From: Berberis thunbergii | Lineage: Eukaryota > Streptophyta > Magnoliopsida > Ranunculales > Berberidaceae | Reading direction: 5' to 3' | NCBI GenBank assembly: GCA_003290165.1 | Contig: QNQO01000834.1 | Span: 1-64,000, forward strand | Length of the DNA stretch: 64,000 bases | Shown: piece by piece, positions 30,660-41,598 of the stretch | Layout of the letters: each line of letters starts with the position of its first letter | Numbering within the stretch: position 1 is the stretch's first letter | The notes under the pieces: generated by a model | The model's input: only the letters and a program-made list of their open reading frames with translations | The model's database searches: none | Told to the model about the DNA's origin: nothing | Made by a program: the position numbers and the translations under genes

Positions 30660-31930
30660 TAAATATACAAAATGCAACAGGCAAGAAATAAGATCAAAAG
30701 AAAAAGATAAATTTCATTACGATTTTTCTTTAATGGCAACACTTTTGTCCATGGCTCCAAGTGAGATCTTCGTTAGAATATGTGGTCTTATGGACCTTGA
30801 GTTCAAACCATGGGTGATGAACATATTCCTTGGTATTGTACAAATTTGAACAAGAATAATCACTTCCTAGTGAGGTGTATCGTCCCGTCTCAAGCGAGTA
30901 GAACAAATTTTCTTCCCTGTAGAAATTAGGAAAGCAAATTGTATTTTCCATCCCAGCTAAATTGACTGAAAAACATGCTACTTTACTCACATACCATGTT
31001 CTGTCACCCAAATTCTTCACTTTTTTTCCAAATCATCTTAGATCGATCCAACTTGAACACATCAACCCACTTCCCCACATCGCCTACAAATATTGCAAAA
31101 AGATCTCCATCCGATTCTATAAAAAAACTTTGGAAGATTGATTTAGGAGGATTTGCATTGCGCAAAGGCTGTTTCGGCCTGGCAAGAACAGACCAACGAT
31201 CTTTTTCTTCAAGCTGGGGGTTATATATTCCCAATCTTCCATATGTGCTTAAACAGTAGAACACATTCTTTTGGGCGCAAAAAACTGGACTACTGTGAGA
31301 TGGTTTAAAGGATCCATAGTTTTTAGAAAAATCAATAAACCATGAATCTTCTCCTCGGTTAATGGAAGCAACTCGACCCATGCCAATACCAAACACTACA
31401 CAGTTAGGGGGAAGTTGGTGCATGTGAGAAAGTGACACCTTCAAACATGTAGCCAGTGTATACGCGAGGCATTTCTGGCAATTCTAATGGGAAGTCAGGA
31501 AGATTGATTGTAGACTCAGTAAAAGGATTGTAGAAAAACAATGAGAGTTTTGCAACCAACCATGTTTGGCTGACCTAACAATTGCACCCATCAGTTCTGG
31601 TATTTCCGTAACACGTCGATACCTATTAATTTGATGAAATATGTTGCATACTACTCCTCCGTTCCCCTGAAAATTCAATAACCAATGAGAGTTGTCAATT
31701 GCCGACGACGCATCTATCTCTGTCACTGCATTGTTTTCTTTCTCGTTTACCATAGTTTCTTTGTCGATTGCCAACGACGCCTCTGTCTCTGCATTGTTTT
31801 CTTTCTTGTTAACCATAGTTTCTGGCTGGAAGAAAGCAAGAAAAAAAACTTTAACGAGTATGGAACAAGAAGGAACAAAACAGAAGGAAATAAATACCAA
31901 AGTAAATAGAAAAACTCTTTTAATTTGTAT
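30660..31930 (-). pseudogene. F-box DUF295 (KIB-like) gene, second copy, frameshifted
   Basis: Minus-strand frames give GGVVCNIFHQINRYRRVTEI (about 31660-31600), HQLPPNCVVFGIGMGRVASI (31420-31370), NVFYCLSTYGRLGIYNPQLE, FIESDGDLFAIFVGDVGKWV (31120-31060) and, after a frame change, CFSVNLAGMENTICFPNFYR then ENLFYSLETGRY. This is the DUF295 beta-propeller of plant KIB-type F-box proteins; no F-box is visible. A run of seven T at 31021-31027 (one longer than the aligned stretch in the 20.3-kb copy) creates the frameshift. Near the 5' end, two roughly 54-60-bp units repeat, translating as ETMVNKKENNAETE and ETMVNEKENNAVTE. It is head-to-head with the next gene. Confidence 0.8.
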
Positions 31931-32025
31931 ATATAAAGTTTTGCAATAACTTATAAGGTTTTGGCAACTGGACGGCTATTGCACAATAACAATTTAGGAA
32001 TCTGAAGTTACCCCCATTACCACCA

Positions 32026-32829
32026 TTGAAAAATGATCGTAATTATTACTGCAATTGTGTTTTGACATTACCACCCAATGATCCCAATTGTGCTGTAGTC
32101 TTCGTCGATCTCTTTGACAATATATATATTTGCAAAATTGGTGATAATGAATGGACCAGACGATGGATTAACCATGAAGAACTCGACCAATATGAGGAAG
32201 AGGAACTTGAAGACCAATTTTTTATTGGGAATATTGTCTCATGTGGTAGAGGAGGCGAAAGCAGGGTTTGTGTTCTTCTCACGCATACTAACACATCGAA
32301 GTGCTACACGCTCGCAACGTTTCATGTGAATTCGGATTTAACCTTAACTGTTGAGCGACTAGTTGAACGGCACAAACTACCACCGCCACTCACACATGCA
32401 ACTTATAAATTTCTGGTTCACTGTTCCATTGATGAGGTTTTCTTAATTATTATTAATTTCTCAGGAAACGAATATAAGGTTATTCAAAGTTTCAAAGTCA
32501 CAAGGATGAATTTTTCCAATAAGGAATGGGAGATTGTCGATACATTGGGAGGCCGTGTGTTTTTTGTGAGCAATAATAAGGTTTGTGGTGTTGGGCAGAG
32601 GAAGCTGGAATTAAACCGAATTGTGTCTATTTTCGTAGGAAATGAGACATTCGAACAAACTTGTGTGTTTATGATGTTGAAGATAAGAGCATGTCCATCA
32701 CATGCACGCTTCCAAATTTGGATTCGGCATGGTCATACAGTACCTGGGTTGTTTTTTGACACAAATAAATGTCGAAAGATTTACTGGATTTCGACTCAAG
32801 AGCAAACAATTATCTACTCTCTTTGTTAA
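32026..32829 (+). pseudogene. DUF295/KIB-like C-terminal fragment
   Basis: A 267-codon frame opens with YYCNCVLTLPPNDPNCAVVF and includes FKVTRMNFSNKEWEIVDTLG then GRVFFVSNN, typical of the DUF295 domain. The conserved C-terminus (GIKPNCVYF, then LCVYDVEDKSMSITCTLPNL then DSAWSYSTWVVF and a stop near 32758) is present but in another frame. It contains one in-frame stop, so the frame changes near 32590-32600 and the long ORF's last 75 or so residues are out of frame. It lacks an F-box. It starts about 100 bases from the opposite-strand relative, suggesting an inverted local duplication. KIB-type proteins are substrate adaptors of SCF ubiquitin ligases; this fragment is probably not functional. 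Confidence 0.7.
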
Positions 32830-33400
32830 GAGATAGTTTGGGATTATTTTGTTTTGTTTCGTTACTTTTTCTTTCCCATGTAATTTTAGTTGATTGGATG
32901 GTTTTTTTTCTTTTTCCTATGGAACTGTAGTTGATTATTAGAACCGATCAACACACCATAAACTGATAAACATGTCGCTAGTTGCGTTCGAACCCATGAC
33001 AATGTAACAATATCCTTGAGTTTACTTGATGCAATGTAACTTTATCCATTTTCGGAATTCAGAGTGGTTGTAAGAATGCATTATTTGAATAGAGTATCCC
33101 TTATTTATAGGTAGAGGTAATTTGATCAGCTTGCAAATGTGTAGCCCGCTAGTAGAATTGATACCAATAGAAAACTATACTAAGATATCATATTGTAAAA
33201 TTTCATTAGAGGTGAGTGTATTGATTTTGCATAATGATATAATGTGTTTTTAAGGGTGGAAGCAAAAAATTTAATGTACAAGCCATTTCGTATGTCAAAT
33301 CATAAGAGGCTTATTACAAGGGCGAAGGTGTATCTAAGAGCATCTCCAAGAATTACTCCTTGATTTATAAATGATAATATTTTTAAGGAGCCTTGTACAC
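32830..33400. other. Non-coding stretch
   Basis: The 3' flank of the DUF295-like fragment. AT-rich, no ORF or repeat that I can name. Confidence 0.35.
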
Positions 33401-33404
33401 AAAA

Positions 33405-33715
33405 AGCAAATGATTTCAGTTTCGATTTTAAATCGACTGAATTGATCAAAATCAAATAGATCGGTTTAAGTTTAGTTCAGTTCGGTTTTTATTTTTAAAA
33501 ATTCAAAACCGCAATGGTTGGTTCAGATTTCGATTTCTATATGATTTTACTTGGTTTGGTTACCGTTTGAAAAAAGTAGAATTGATTCGGTTTCAGTTCG
33601 ATTTTGTTAATGGTCAGTTTGGTCTAAAAATTTTGAAATCGGTGAAAGTCAGTTTGGTTCATGATTTAAGTAAAAAACCGAACCGAACTGTCGGTTCGGT
33701 TTTCAACCCTACTTG
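33405..33715. repeat. TCGGTTTGG-rich low-complexity repeat
   Basis: Dense variants of TTCGGTTT, TTGGTTC and AACCGAACCGAACTG, ending TCGGTTCGGTTTTCAACCC. Blocks like this are common at the ends of plant MITE-like repeats. No TSD or partner end could be fixed. Confidence 0.55.
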
Positions 33716-34770
33716 AACGACTCCGTACTTTTTTCCCTTGGTCTCTCTCTTTCCATTATTGTCTTGATCAAGATGGTCATCGAAACCAAAGTTGTGATCA
33801 AAATTTTGAATCCAAATCTCGGTAATTATTTTTTCTACCAAAATTGCATGTTTGAATCCCATTTCAGATGAATATAATTTTTATTTAATGAAATTGAAAT
33901 GTGCAAAGAACTAGCCAATACATAACATACTAGTTATAGGACTTATGACTATTTACAAATTGTATAAATACTAGAGTATATCTCGTGCCGTTGGCACTTC
34001 ACATAATTTTATTTTGCTAATTATTTTATACTGAGCATCTCCGTCACTGTCCTCATTTTCGCTTTCAATTAGTATGGAAGTGTAAGCCGACTATAAGTGT
34101 AAGCCTGTTCAGTCAAATTTGAATCAATTTTCAGAAAAAAATTAAATGCCGAGAATGAGTTCTCCACCAATCTTTGAATTGGTCAAACATGAAATTTAAG
34201 GGTTTTGTTTAAATGTGCATTGAGATGCCCAACTCATTTTTTTTGGTATTATCGACACGTCTCATTGCTTTTAAAAATATTGAAAAATATTAAATATGTG
34301 TAATACATTAGAAATTTTTTTAAAATTATGAAATATATATTTTTAATATTTTGGCTCTTATATTGATCATTGATTTTGTTGGAAAGATCTTAAAAAATGC
34401 ATTTCAACGATATTAACTTTACCAAAATTTGATAACGATGTAGATAGTTATGATAATTTTCATTTTGCTAAAAGCAAAACACAATATTTTCTCTTTCCGC
34501 CACATTTACATTCCACCAACTTTTTTCAAAATTTTTCATTATTTTTGCCCTTTTCACATGTTTTATATTTACAAATATGCCAGAAATGAATCACAACCCT
34601 CAAATTCAATATATTTCTCAACTTTTAATCCTAACCATCTTTTATCTCTAATTCTTTCCCAGTCAACAATGAATAGTAAAACACCACTCTGAATTGTAAT
34701 ATAGATTGAATCTGTGTAGTCTTTCAGTTTGGAAGAATAATAAAAGGGAAATCTAAGGTAAACTTTAATT
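33716..34770. other. Non-coding stretch
   Basis: AT-rich sequence with only chance ORFs on both strands. Nothing recognised. Confidence 0.35.
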
Positions 34771-35450
34771 CACTACCACAAAATAATAGATCATTTGTGG
34801 CAGATGTTAACCAAATATAATCTATTTATGGCAGAAAAAAAAAACTTAATCTGCCAGAAAAACATAGCAATGGTTTATTACAAAACCGCCACATATATAA
34901 ATGCCAGAAAAAAGCTTATTTTTGGATGATAAGTTGCTTAATCTGCCAGAAAGAACTTAATCTGCCAGAAATACCTAAAATTAAAATTTGTATTTTTGGC
35001 GGATATAAGCGCCAGATTTGAATAAATTGCGGTGAATATTTATGCCACATCTGTACATAACTGGCATTTGTATATGCCGGATTCGATTCAAATCTGGCGA
35101 TTATATCCGTGGATTTGATTCAAATTTGGCGCTTATACCTGGCACTGGTTATCCACCATATCTGACAATTTAAATTTTTGTATCCGCAACATCTGAATCA
35201 TTTAATTTTTTTAATAAAAATTATCCCACACAAAATTTTAATAAAAATTATCCCACACAAATTTTAATAAAAATTATAAATTCTGTAATTATCCGCCACA
35301 CATGACTATTAAAATTATATTTAATTAATAATAATTATCTACCACAAATGACATTTATACAAATCCGTGAAAAAAACTACATAACTATTAATTGTCATAT
35401 AATCCGCAAATCTACTATTCAATCCATGACAAAAATCTGAACCTGATGCT
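34771..35450 (+). mobile_element. CACTA (En/Spm-like) transposon end
   Basis: CACTACCACAAAATAATAG at 34771 is a CACTA-type terminus. It is followed by a dense cluster of short direct and inverted motifs (TCTGCCAGAAA, TTTGTGGCAGA, AAATCTGGCG, GCGCCAGATTTG), which is the usual subterminal organisation of this superfamily. No transposase and no opposite end are seen in the window, so it is a truncated copy. Confidence 0.7.
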
Positions 35451-36590
35451 GAATGTGACCCTGAACCCGTAGCTAACCCTGATGCTCCACGTGAGACAAA
35501 AAACCTCGTCATTTTTCAAGTTCTAATGACGAGTCTACTCACCCCCATTGACATGACGAGTACCACCATAGGGCAAAGTTTATGATCCAATTTGTGACAA
35601 TTTCATGGCTAATTTCGGGGAAACTTTTGCGCACAATATCCAAATCATGAAGTGGGTTTCCCTTGCGAGAGAGATTCATTTCAAACATCATTTTTTGAAG
35701 CACATTCTTCATTTGAATGTTCATGACCCAAGCAATTACCATGGATAAGTTCGATGTCTCCTTCAGCTAATACAGTTCTCCTTGTGTTCTCTCAGTGGCT
35801 TATTGTGTTCATGGACTTCTTCGACTTCAAGTTCGAGAACAAACTTCTTCAATCCAGGGAGTTGATGTAATTGGGTTTCCTTTAGTAATAGTATTTGATG
35901 CGTTTATATATGTCCTCGCTGATCCCGACGATCTCTGACATGCAAAAATGAGCAGCGGTCAAGCTAGGAACCACTGTTGTAGTGGCCATAGACACTCTAA
36001 TGCTTAAGTCATATATCAATGTAAGGAAGAGTGAAGATTGTATGTAAATTGCACTGGGTATACATACATTTCTTCCTTCTTTCACCATCTCTTGTAACAA
36101 GTGTTCCCCCCAATTGTCCATGCGATCGAGGGGGTGATGGAGGGAGAATATCTCACGTAAAATCTCACATGTGCATGACTAAATCTCTTCGACATTGGCT
36201 CTATTTAGGACTCAATGCTTGATTGGGCTAGAATTGATTTCGTGCGAGCATATATCGGGCATATGACAACTCTGGGATCTGTGTTCCGGCCTTATTGTCC
36301 TGAGTCAAGCCCTAAGACTAGTGCCTCTAGGACTGACGTATCTTGAGCCTAGGCACCCGACATACGAGCTGAACAACAACTTGCGTATGGGTCCGCGTGG
36401 AATCCATTTACATACTAGGGTTAGCCCATGCCACGTGTACGGTTGTGATCGTATGACTGATTTATGTCTCATATTTATTATTAGTTATATTGTAATAAGA
36501 CATCTTTGAAGCGTAATCTCGCTCAGCCTTCAAAACAACAGGTTTTTGAAAATTATTAGAAGGTCTTAGAAGAAGTAGAAGAAGATTTCT
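35451..36590. other. Unassigned stretch, possibly CACTA interior
   Basis: Moderate GC with minus-strand ORFs at 35539-35742 and 35882-36121 and plus-strand ORFs near 36031-36222 and 36321-36509. None has a domain I recognise. It lies between the CACTA terminus and the LINE 5' region. Confidence 0.3.
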
Positions 36591-37260
36591 TCAACTTGGG
36601 CCCTCTATCGACCAAGATGTCCATACAAGACAAAAGGGATCGCAAGTTGGCTAAAAAACCCAGCGAGACAGAGCTGTTGAATGGGCTAATTTATCTATTT
36701 TTTCAACCAGATCCAGGTTCATGCTTAAACAAATATCCACTAAATCAGACTCTTCCAACGAAGTCGGGAGGGTGGATCTTAAGGGTTGTAGCGCCCCTGT
36801 TGGGCCGGTAAGGATCAAGTCTTCCAACAACACCAAGGAGTGTTCGGTGTCTGTTGCTTATCCTCTGAGTTTTGAGCCACCAACAGAACAATGTGTTCAT
36901 GGTTTGCCAATAAATCAGTCCGCCTCACATTTGGAGAGTTGCTCGTCCACACTAGACCACGTAGGCGCTCCCCCAGGCTTTGAGATCATATGGACAAACC
37001 ATCTAGGTGTTTTTCCTAGCGAATAGGTTTCTAGGCAGTCTTTAGGGGTTGTTTCTAGAGTCAATGACAGTGCATAACTCTCTGTTTCTGATTGTCGTTT
37101 GGCTCAAGAAGAGACATCTAACCGACCACCTTTCAAATAAATTAGCTTAGCAGTGGGAGTGAACCTCAGTCAGGATGAAAAAAGGGCTTTGGGTATGGTT
37201 CAAGCTACAACGCAGAGTTCAACATCTAACAAAGCTAGGGACAGGTGCAGCAACCTCGGG
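36591..37260 (+). pseudogene. LINE 5' region or linker, second copy
   Basis: Plus-strand ORFs (36596-36811 and 36721-37026) precede the endonuclease, the position of ORF1 or the ORF1-ORF2 linker in plant L1 elements. The second contains HVGAPPGFEIIW. No RRM or zinc knuckle is clear. The assignment is by position. Confidence 0.4.
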
Positions 37261-37269
37261 ATCGAAGGT

Positions 37270-39890
37270 CCTTCATGAACGTCGAAATTATTTAGTGGAA
37301 TTGTAGGGGTCTCGGGAATTCGGAGAGGCAAAGAAGTTGTCGTAGATTAATTTTTGATAATCTTCCAAATCTAGTTTTCATTCAGGAATCAAAATTGGAG
37401 AGATGTTCTAGAGAATTTATCAGGAAGTTGTGAGGTGACAGTTCTTTTGATTGTGCTATGGTGGAATCCATTAGCAGTTCAGAAGGTCTATTAGCTATTT
37501 GGGATGCTAATCTTTTGTAGATGAGGGAAGTGTTGAAAGGGTTTTTTTTCTTCTATTTCTATTTAGTTCCAAATGATCTCAGACAACTCTTTTTAGTCAG
37601 GGTCTAACATTTATGGACCGTGTGATCCTTCTGTAAGAGAACACTTATGGGAAGAACTATATGACATTGTTGGCTAGGTGCAATCTCCATGGGTGTTAGC
37701 AGGAGACTTGTTCGTCATATGAACAAAAAAAAAGGTTGCGGAAGGAGGTCCATGAATATGCAAAAATTCAATCGGTTTATTAATGAGGCGGAGCTCGCTG
37801 ATTTCAGTCTGAAAGGGAGAAAGTTCACGTGGTCAAATCGAAAATAGCACCCTATTCTTTGTCGGCTTGATCGATTTCTGGCTTCGGTGGATTGGATTGC
37901 TAAGTTTGGTGATAAAGTTGAATGGCAAAAGGGAGCGACATGGTTCTAACCATCACGCGATTCTGCTGGCAAACTCTTCTATTAGTGGTAGCACCCGCCT
38001 TTTTTCCTTTGATAATGGTTGGTTTGATCACCCAACTTTGACAGAGGAGATGAAATCATGGTGGAACACCCTGGCTACTGCTTGTGGTGGAAACTAAAGG
38101 TGATCAGATTCAACCTTAAAAGTTGGAGGACTAAAGTTTGGGGTAAGACCACTTTATGCATTCAAAATATTTCTGCGTAGATTGTTAACATTGATGCTGA
38201 GGAAGAAATCTGAGACCTGATTGCTGAGGAGAGGTCTTGTAGAGGGCAGCTACATCAAGAATGTACAAAGTTAACCAAAAGAGATGAAAAGTTTTGGAGG
38301 ACCAGATCTGGAATCAACTGGGTTTGTCATATGGATCAGGGGTCTAAATTCTTTCATAACTTGGCCAATTGACACAGACTGTTTAACTCTATTGAAACTC
38401 TTAGCATGGATCATGAGATGGTAGTTGATGAAGCCAGCATTAGAGAAATCATGGTATCTCATTTCAAGGAGTTGTTCAGCAAAAAGGAAGAGTGACAACC
38501 TTTCTTCTCGGGGATTACTTTTCAGTGAATCTCAAAACTAGTGGCTACCTCATTGGTAGAGAGTTTTTCAGATATGGAAATTAGAGGCGCAATGCAAGAG
38601 CCTAACTTAGAAGTTTCTCTGAGTCTTGATGGTTTCTCAATGAAGTTCTATTTGAGAATGTGGGAGGTAATCAAAGTTGATTTTCTTAAAGTTATTGATG
38701 ATTTTAATACTGGTATTTTTTTGGATTAGCAGTTGAACACCACTATCATCTCCTTTATTCCTAAATGTGTCGGAGTGTGAACAATCAAAAACTTCAGACC
38801 TATCAATATTTTGAACGGGGCTTATAAGATCATTGCCAAAGTGTTGGCTGATAAATTGAAAAAAGTTCTTTATTAAGTCATTTCTCCATTTCAAAGTGCA
38901 GTAGTCAGTGAAAAGCAGGTGGTTGACAACCCTTGGATTACCAATGAAATTATTGATTTTAGGAAAAAACAAGATGTTCCAAGGCTCTTCATCAAATTAG
39001 ATTTCTCTAAAGCCTTTGACAATGTTTTTTTGGAAATATTTGGATTTGGTAATGAATTACATGGGATTTGACTTCAAATGGATCCATTGGCACTTGCAGA
39101 TCTACAACCAAATTTCTCTTAAGATTAACGAACAACTGCACGAGTTTTTCAGTAGCTCTAAAGGTTTGCGTTGGGGTGATCCTCTGTCTCTTATTCTCTT
39201 TACTTAAACAGCAGAATGTCTGACCCAAATGATTCTTAAAGCAATTGATATTGGTTTAGTTAGAGGGTTTCAATTGCAGAGAGTAGTCCTCCTATTTCCA
39301 TTTTTTCAGTATGCAGATGATACTATCCTTTTTAGCGGTGCCCCTGCCACTCAGGTTCTTGCCCTCAAAAGAATTATACTTTGGTTTGAAGTTATTTCAA
39401 GCCTAAAAATCAACTTCCACAAATCAGTGGTATTGCCCATTGGAGAAGTCCCTCATCTGAAATAGTTAGCGGGTCAGCTTCTAGCTAAGCACTCAGGGAT
39501 GTCTTTGGGTGCTAGATTTAGAAGTAAAGCTGTATGGGATGAGTCAATCGAAAGGATGGAATCGAAGCTAGCTTTTTGGAAGTGCAAATTCCTCTCGAAA
39601 GCAGACATACTAGCTCTTGTCCAATCAACTTTAGCTTCTATCCTTGTGTTCCTTCTTCAGTGGCAGCCGAGATGGAACAAATCATGCGTGATTTCCTTTG
39701 AGGTTTTATACAAACCTCCGGAAAAATGGATTTAGTGGGTTGGGAGAAAATTTGTTGTCAGAAAACTCGAGGTGGTCTAGGCATTCGCCAAGTGAGTACT
39801 TTCAATTCAGCATAACTTTTCAAGTGGCTTTGGCGATTTGCAGAAGAAGATGAGACTTTATGGAGATCACTTATCATTGATAAATATGGG
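37270..39890 (+). pseudogene. LINE (L1-type) ORF2, second copy
   Basis: Domains appear in order. The endonuclease starts WNCRGLGNSERQRSCRRLIF then NLVFIQESKLE (37290-37400, preceded by a stop) and runs to FSLKGRKFTWSN (37805). Reverse transcriptase includes [19 protein letters not shown] (38810-38860), FIKLDFSKAFDNV (38990-39030), LRWGDPLSLILFT (39165-39207) and the catalytic QYADDTILF (39307-39333). Then come FEVISSLKINFHKSV, and ESKLAFWKCKFLSKADILAL followed by KTRGGLGIRQVS (39550-39800). Many stops and frameshifts make it dead, and it ends near 39890 without poly-A. It extends further in both directions than the copy at 20768. Confidence 0.92.
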
Positions 39891-40424
39891 CAAAATAGAT
39901 GAGATTGAGATTCTAGAGTCAAGTACACTCTCTATGGGTGCTCTATGTGGAAGCCCATCTCTCGGTGTGCCAGTATCTCTATGTGGACAAATTTGGATTC
40001 ACTTTGATACTAGATTATGTATACTACAACTATACTCATTGACCTAAATTTAAAACTAACAAACTCAAAAGTACAAAAATAAAGATAAATAAACATAATT
40101 TTCATGTTCATTCAAGCATCCTATAATTTTAACTTTATGGCTTATTTATAAAATATAATGACTTGTCTAGCAAGCAATGAATCAAACATAACTCTTATAA
40201 GTCTTTTAAAAAATTATTTTCCCCTCATGTTTTTGGGGTTTACATCATTGTTAAGAATCACAACTGCATTAGCGAGGAAGAAGAACTTGGATCCCTTTTC
40301 CAATTAGTTTCCATAATGAATTAAATGATGTGAAACCATAGAATTTCTTATTCACTTTTCGTAAATGACACACAAACTCAGAATTCCACACTAGCTCAAT
40401 GTGAGATCATACAAAGTCCAACAA
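39891..40424. other. Non-coding stretch
   Basis: After the LINE homology ends there is a short GC-richer piece (to about 40015), then AT-rich DNA. Nothing recognised. Confidence 0.35.
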
Positions 40425-40595
40425 TTCTAGCCAGCCTTGTTTGTTGACCTCTTTTGGGTTTTTTTTGGTTTTTTTACAATTCTACCCCTTCTATAAGTGG
40501 TGTTTGTGGTTGTGTTTTAAAGAAAAATGATGAAAGTGTAAAAAAGCCAAGAAAAAACTAAAAAAAATGCCAACAAACAAGGCTGACTAGACTTA
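40425..40595. mobile_element. CTAGCCAGCC-type MITE, best copy
   Basis: ATTCTAGCCAGCCTTGTTTG then TTG at the left pairs with CAACAAACAAGGCTGACTAG at the right. Inside are TCTACCCCTTCTATAAGTGG and GTTTGTGGTTGTGTTTTAAA. This 171-bp copy has the cleanest inverted ends of the family. Confidence 0.8.
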
Positions 40596-40892
40596 CCCTA
40601 CAAAGTCAGCACTATCTCTGATTTATAAGCGGCTATGTTAGACAACGAATGCCCTTCAATGTAGAAATTACAAGTGCTTTTGAATATTATATTTTCGGAA
40701 ACAGCGTATGCCAGCCTTTAAGACTCTATGTTATTATCCTTTACTAAATGACATTTTTGTCATTGGGTTGTTTCCCGTTGATTGAAGAGGTTGAATCACA
40801 CATGCACACATACATGTGTACTGATACTTGGTCTAATTTAGGCTATGACAATAGTTTACTTTGGACAAAATAAATTTTGGGACTATTTTTTT
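40596..40892. other. Non-coding stretch between two MITE pieces
   Basis: AT-rich DNA with no ORF or repeat that I recognise. Confidence 0.3.
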
Positions 40893-40955
40893 AGGGGTCC
40901 TCTTATGAATTCTCATAGTATAGGATTCCATGCAACCAAACACACCCTAAGTACC
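40893..40955. mobile_element. Right-end fragment of the Tourist-like MITE
   Basis: GGTCCTCTTATGAATTCTCA then TAGTATAGGATTCCATGC and AACCAAACACACCCTAA match the last 55 or so bases of the element at 27676-28003. The remainder is missing. Confidence 0.75.
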
Positions 40956-41598
40956 GTGGGATTTGACGTTGCTGCAACAATGGTTGTTCTTGGTTACATA
41001 TATGAGATCAACCAATAAGCAAAGTGATGTCGGTTTGCGCAGCGCAGCTAGCTAATCAAGATGCTAAAAGAGAAGGGCACAACCAGAATTTTGTCATTTT
41101 TTTACCTTGCTACATGTCATCAAATTCTAATTCCCGAGAATGTCCTTAGTAATTTTGGGGGTAGACCACTATCCGACAAAATTACTAGACTATATTGGAT
41201 TGAATAAATGCGAGAGTCTTCCGGGCTAAGAAAGGCCCGAAGTGGGTTGATTTCATGTGGCCTGAATCAGCCCAAAATACTCAGCCACAACACCTCACGA
41301 AGCGAATCGATTCCTTCTTTAGAATCGAATTGTGCGAAACCTTCCAATTCATGATCGTGAGCGCACTCGAGGATGTGATTGGTATAAAAAAAAAGGTTGC
41401 GCGTTGTCAGAAGATAGCGTTTCCGCTATGGTCGACGATGTCCTCCAACAATATGATTTATTCTTTGAAAATGAGCATCTTTGGTTGATCTATGAGGAGG
41501 CTAGCCTCGAACGTCTTTAACACCTACTTTGAATCCAACTCTTGCTTTAGTTTCTGTTTGTGGTATAAAAATTCTCACAACAACAAGGTCTACTCGAC
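40956..41598. other. Region upstream of the copia ORF
   Basis: Contains two overlapping plus-strand ORFs (41255-41488, 41332-41520) without recognised domains. By position it could be leader sequence of the copia element, but no LTR or primer-binding site matching the 3' LTR was found. Confidence 0.3.
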
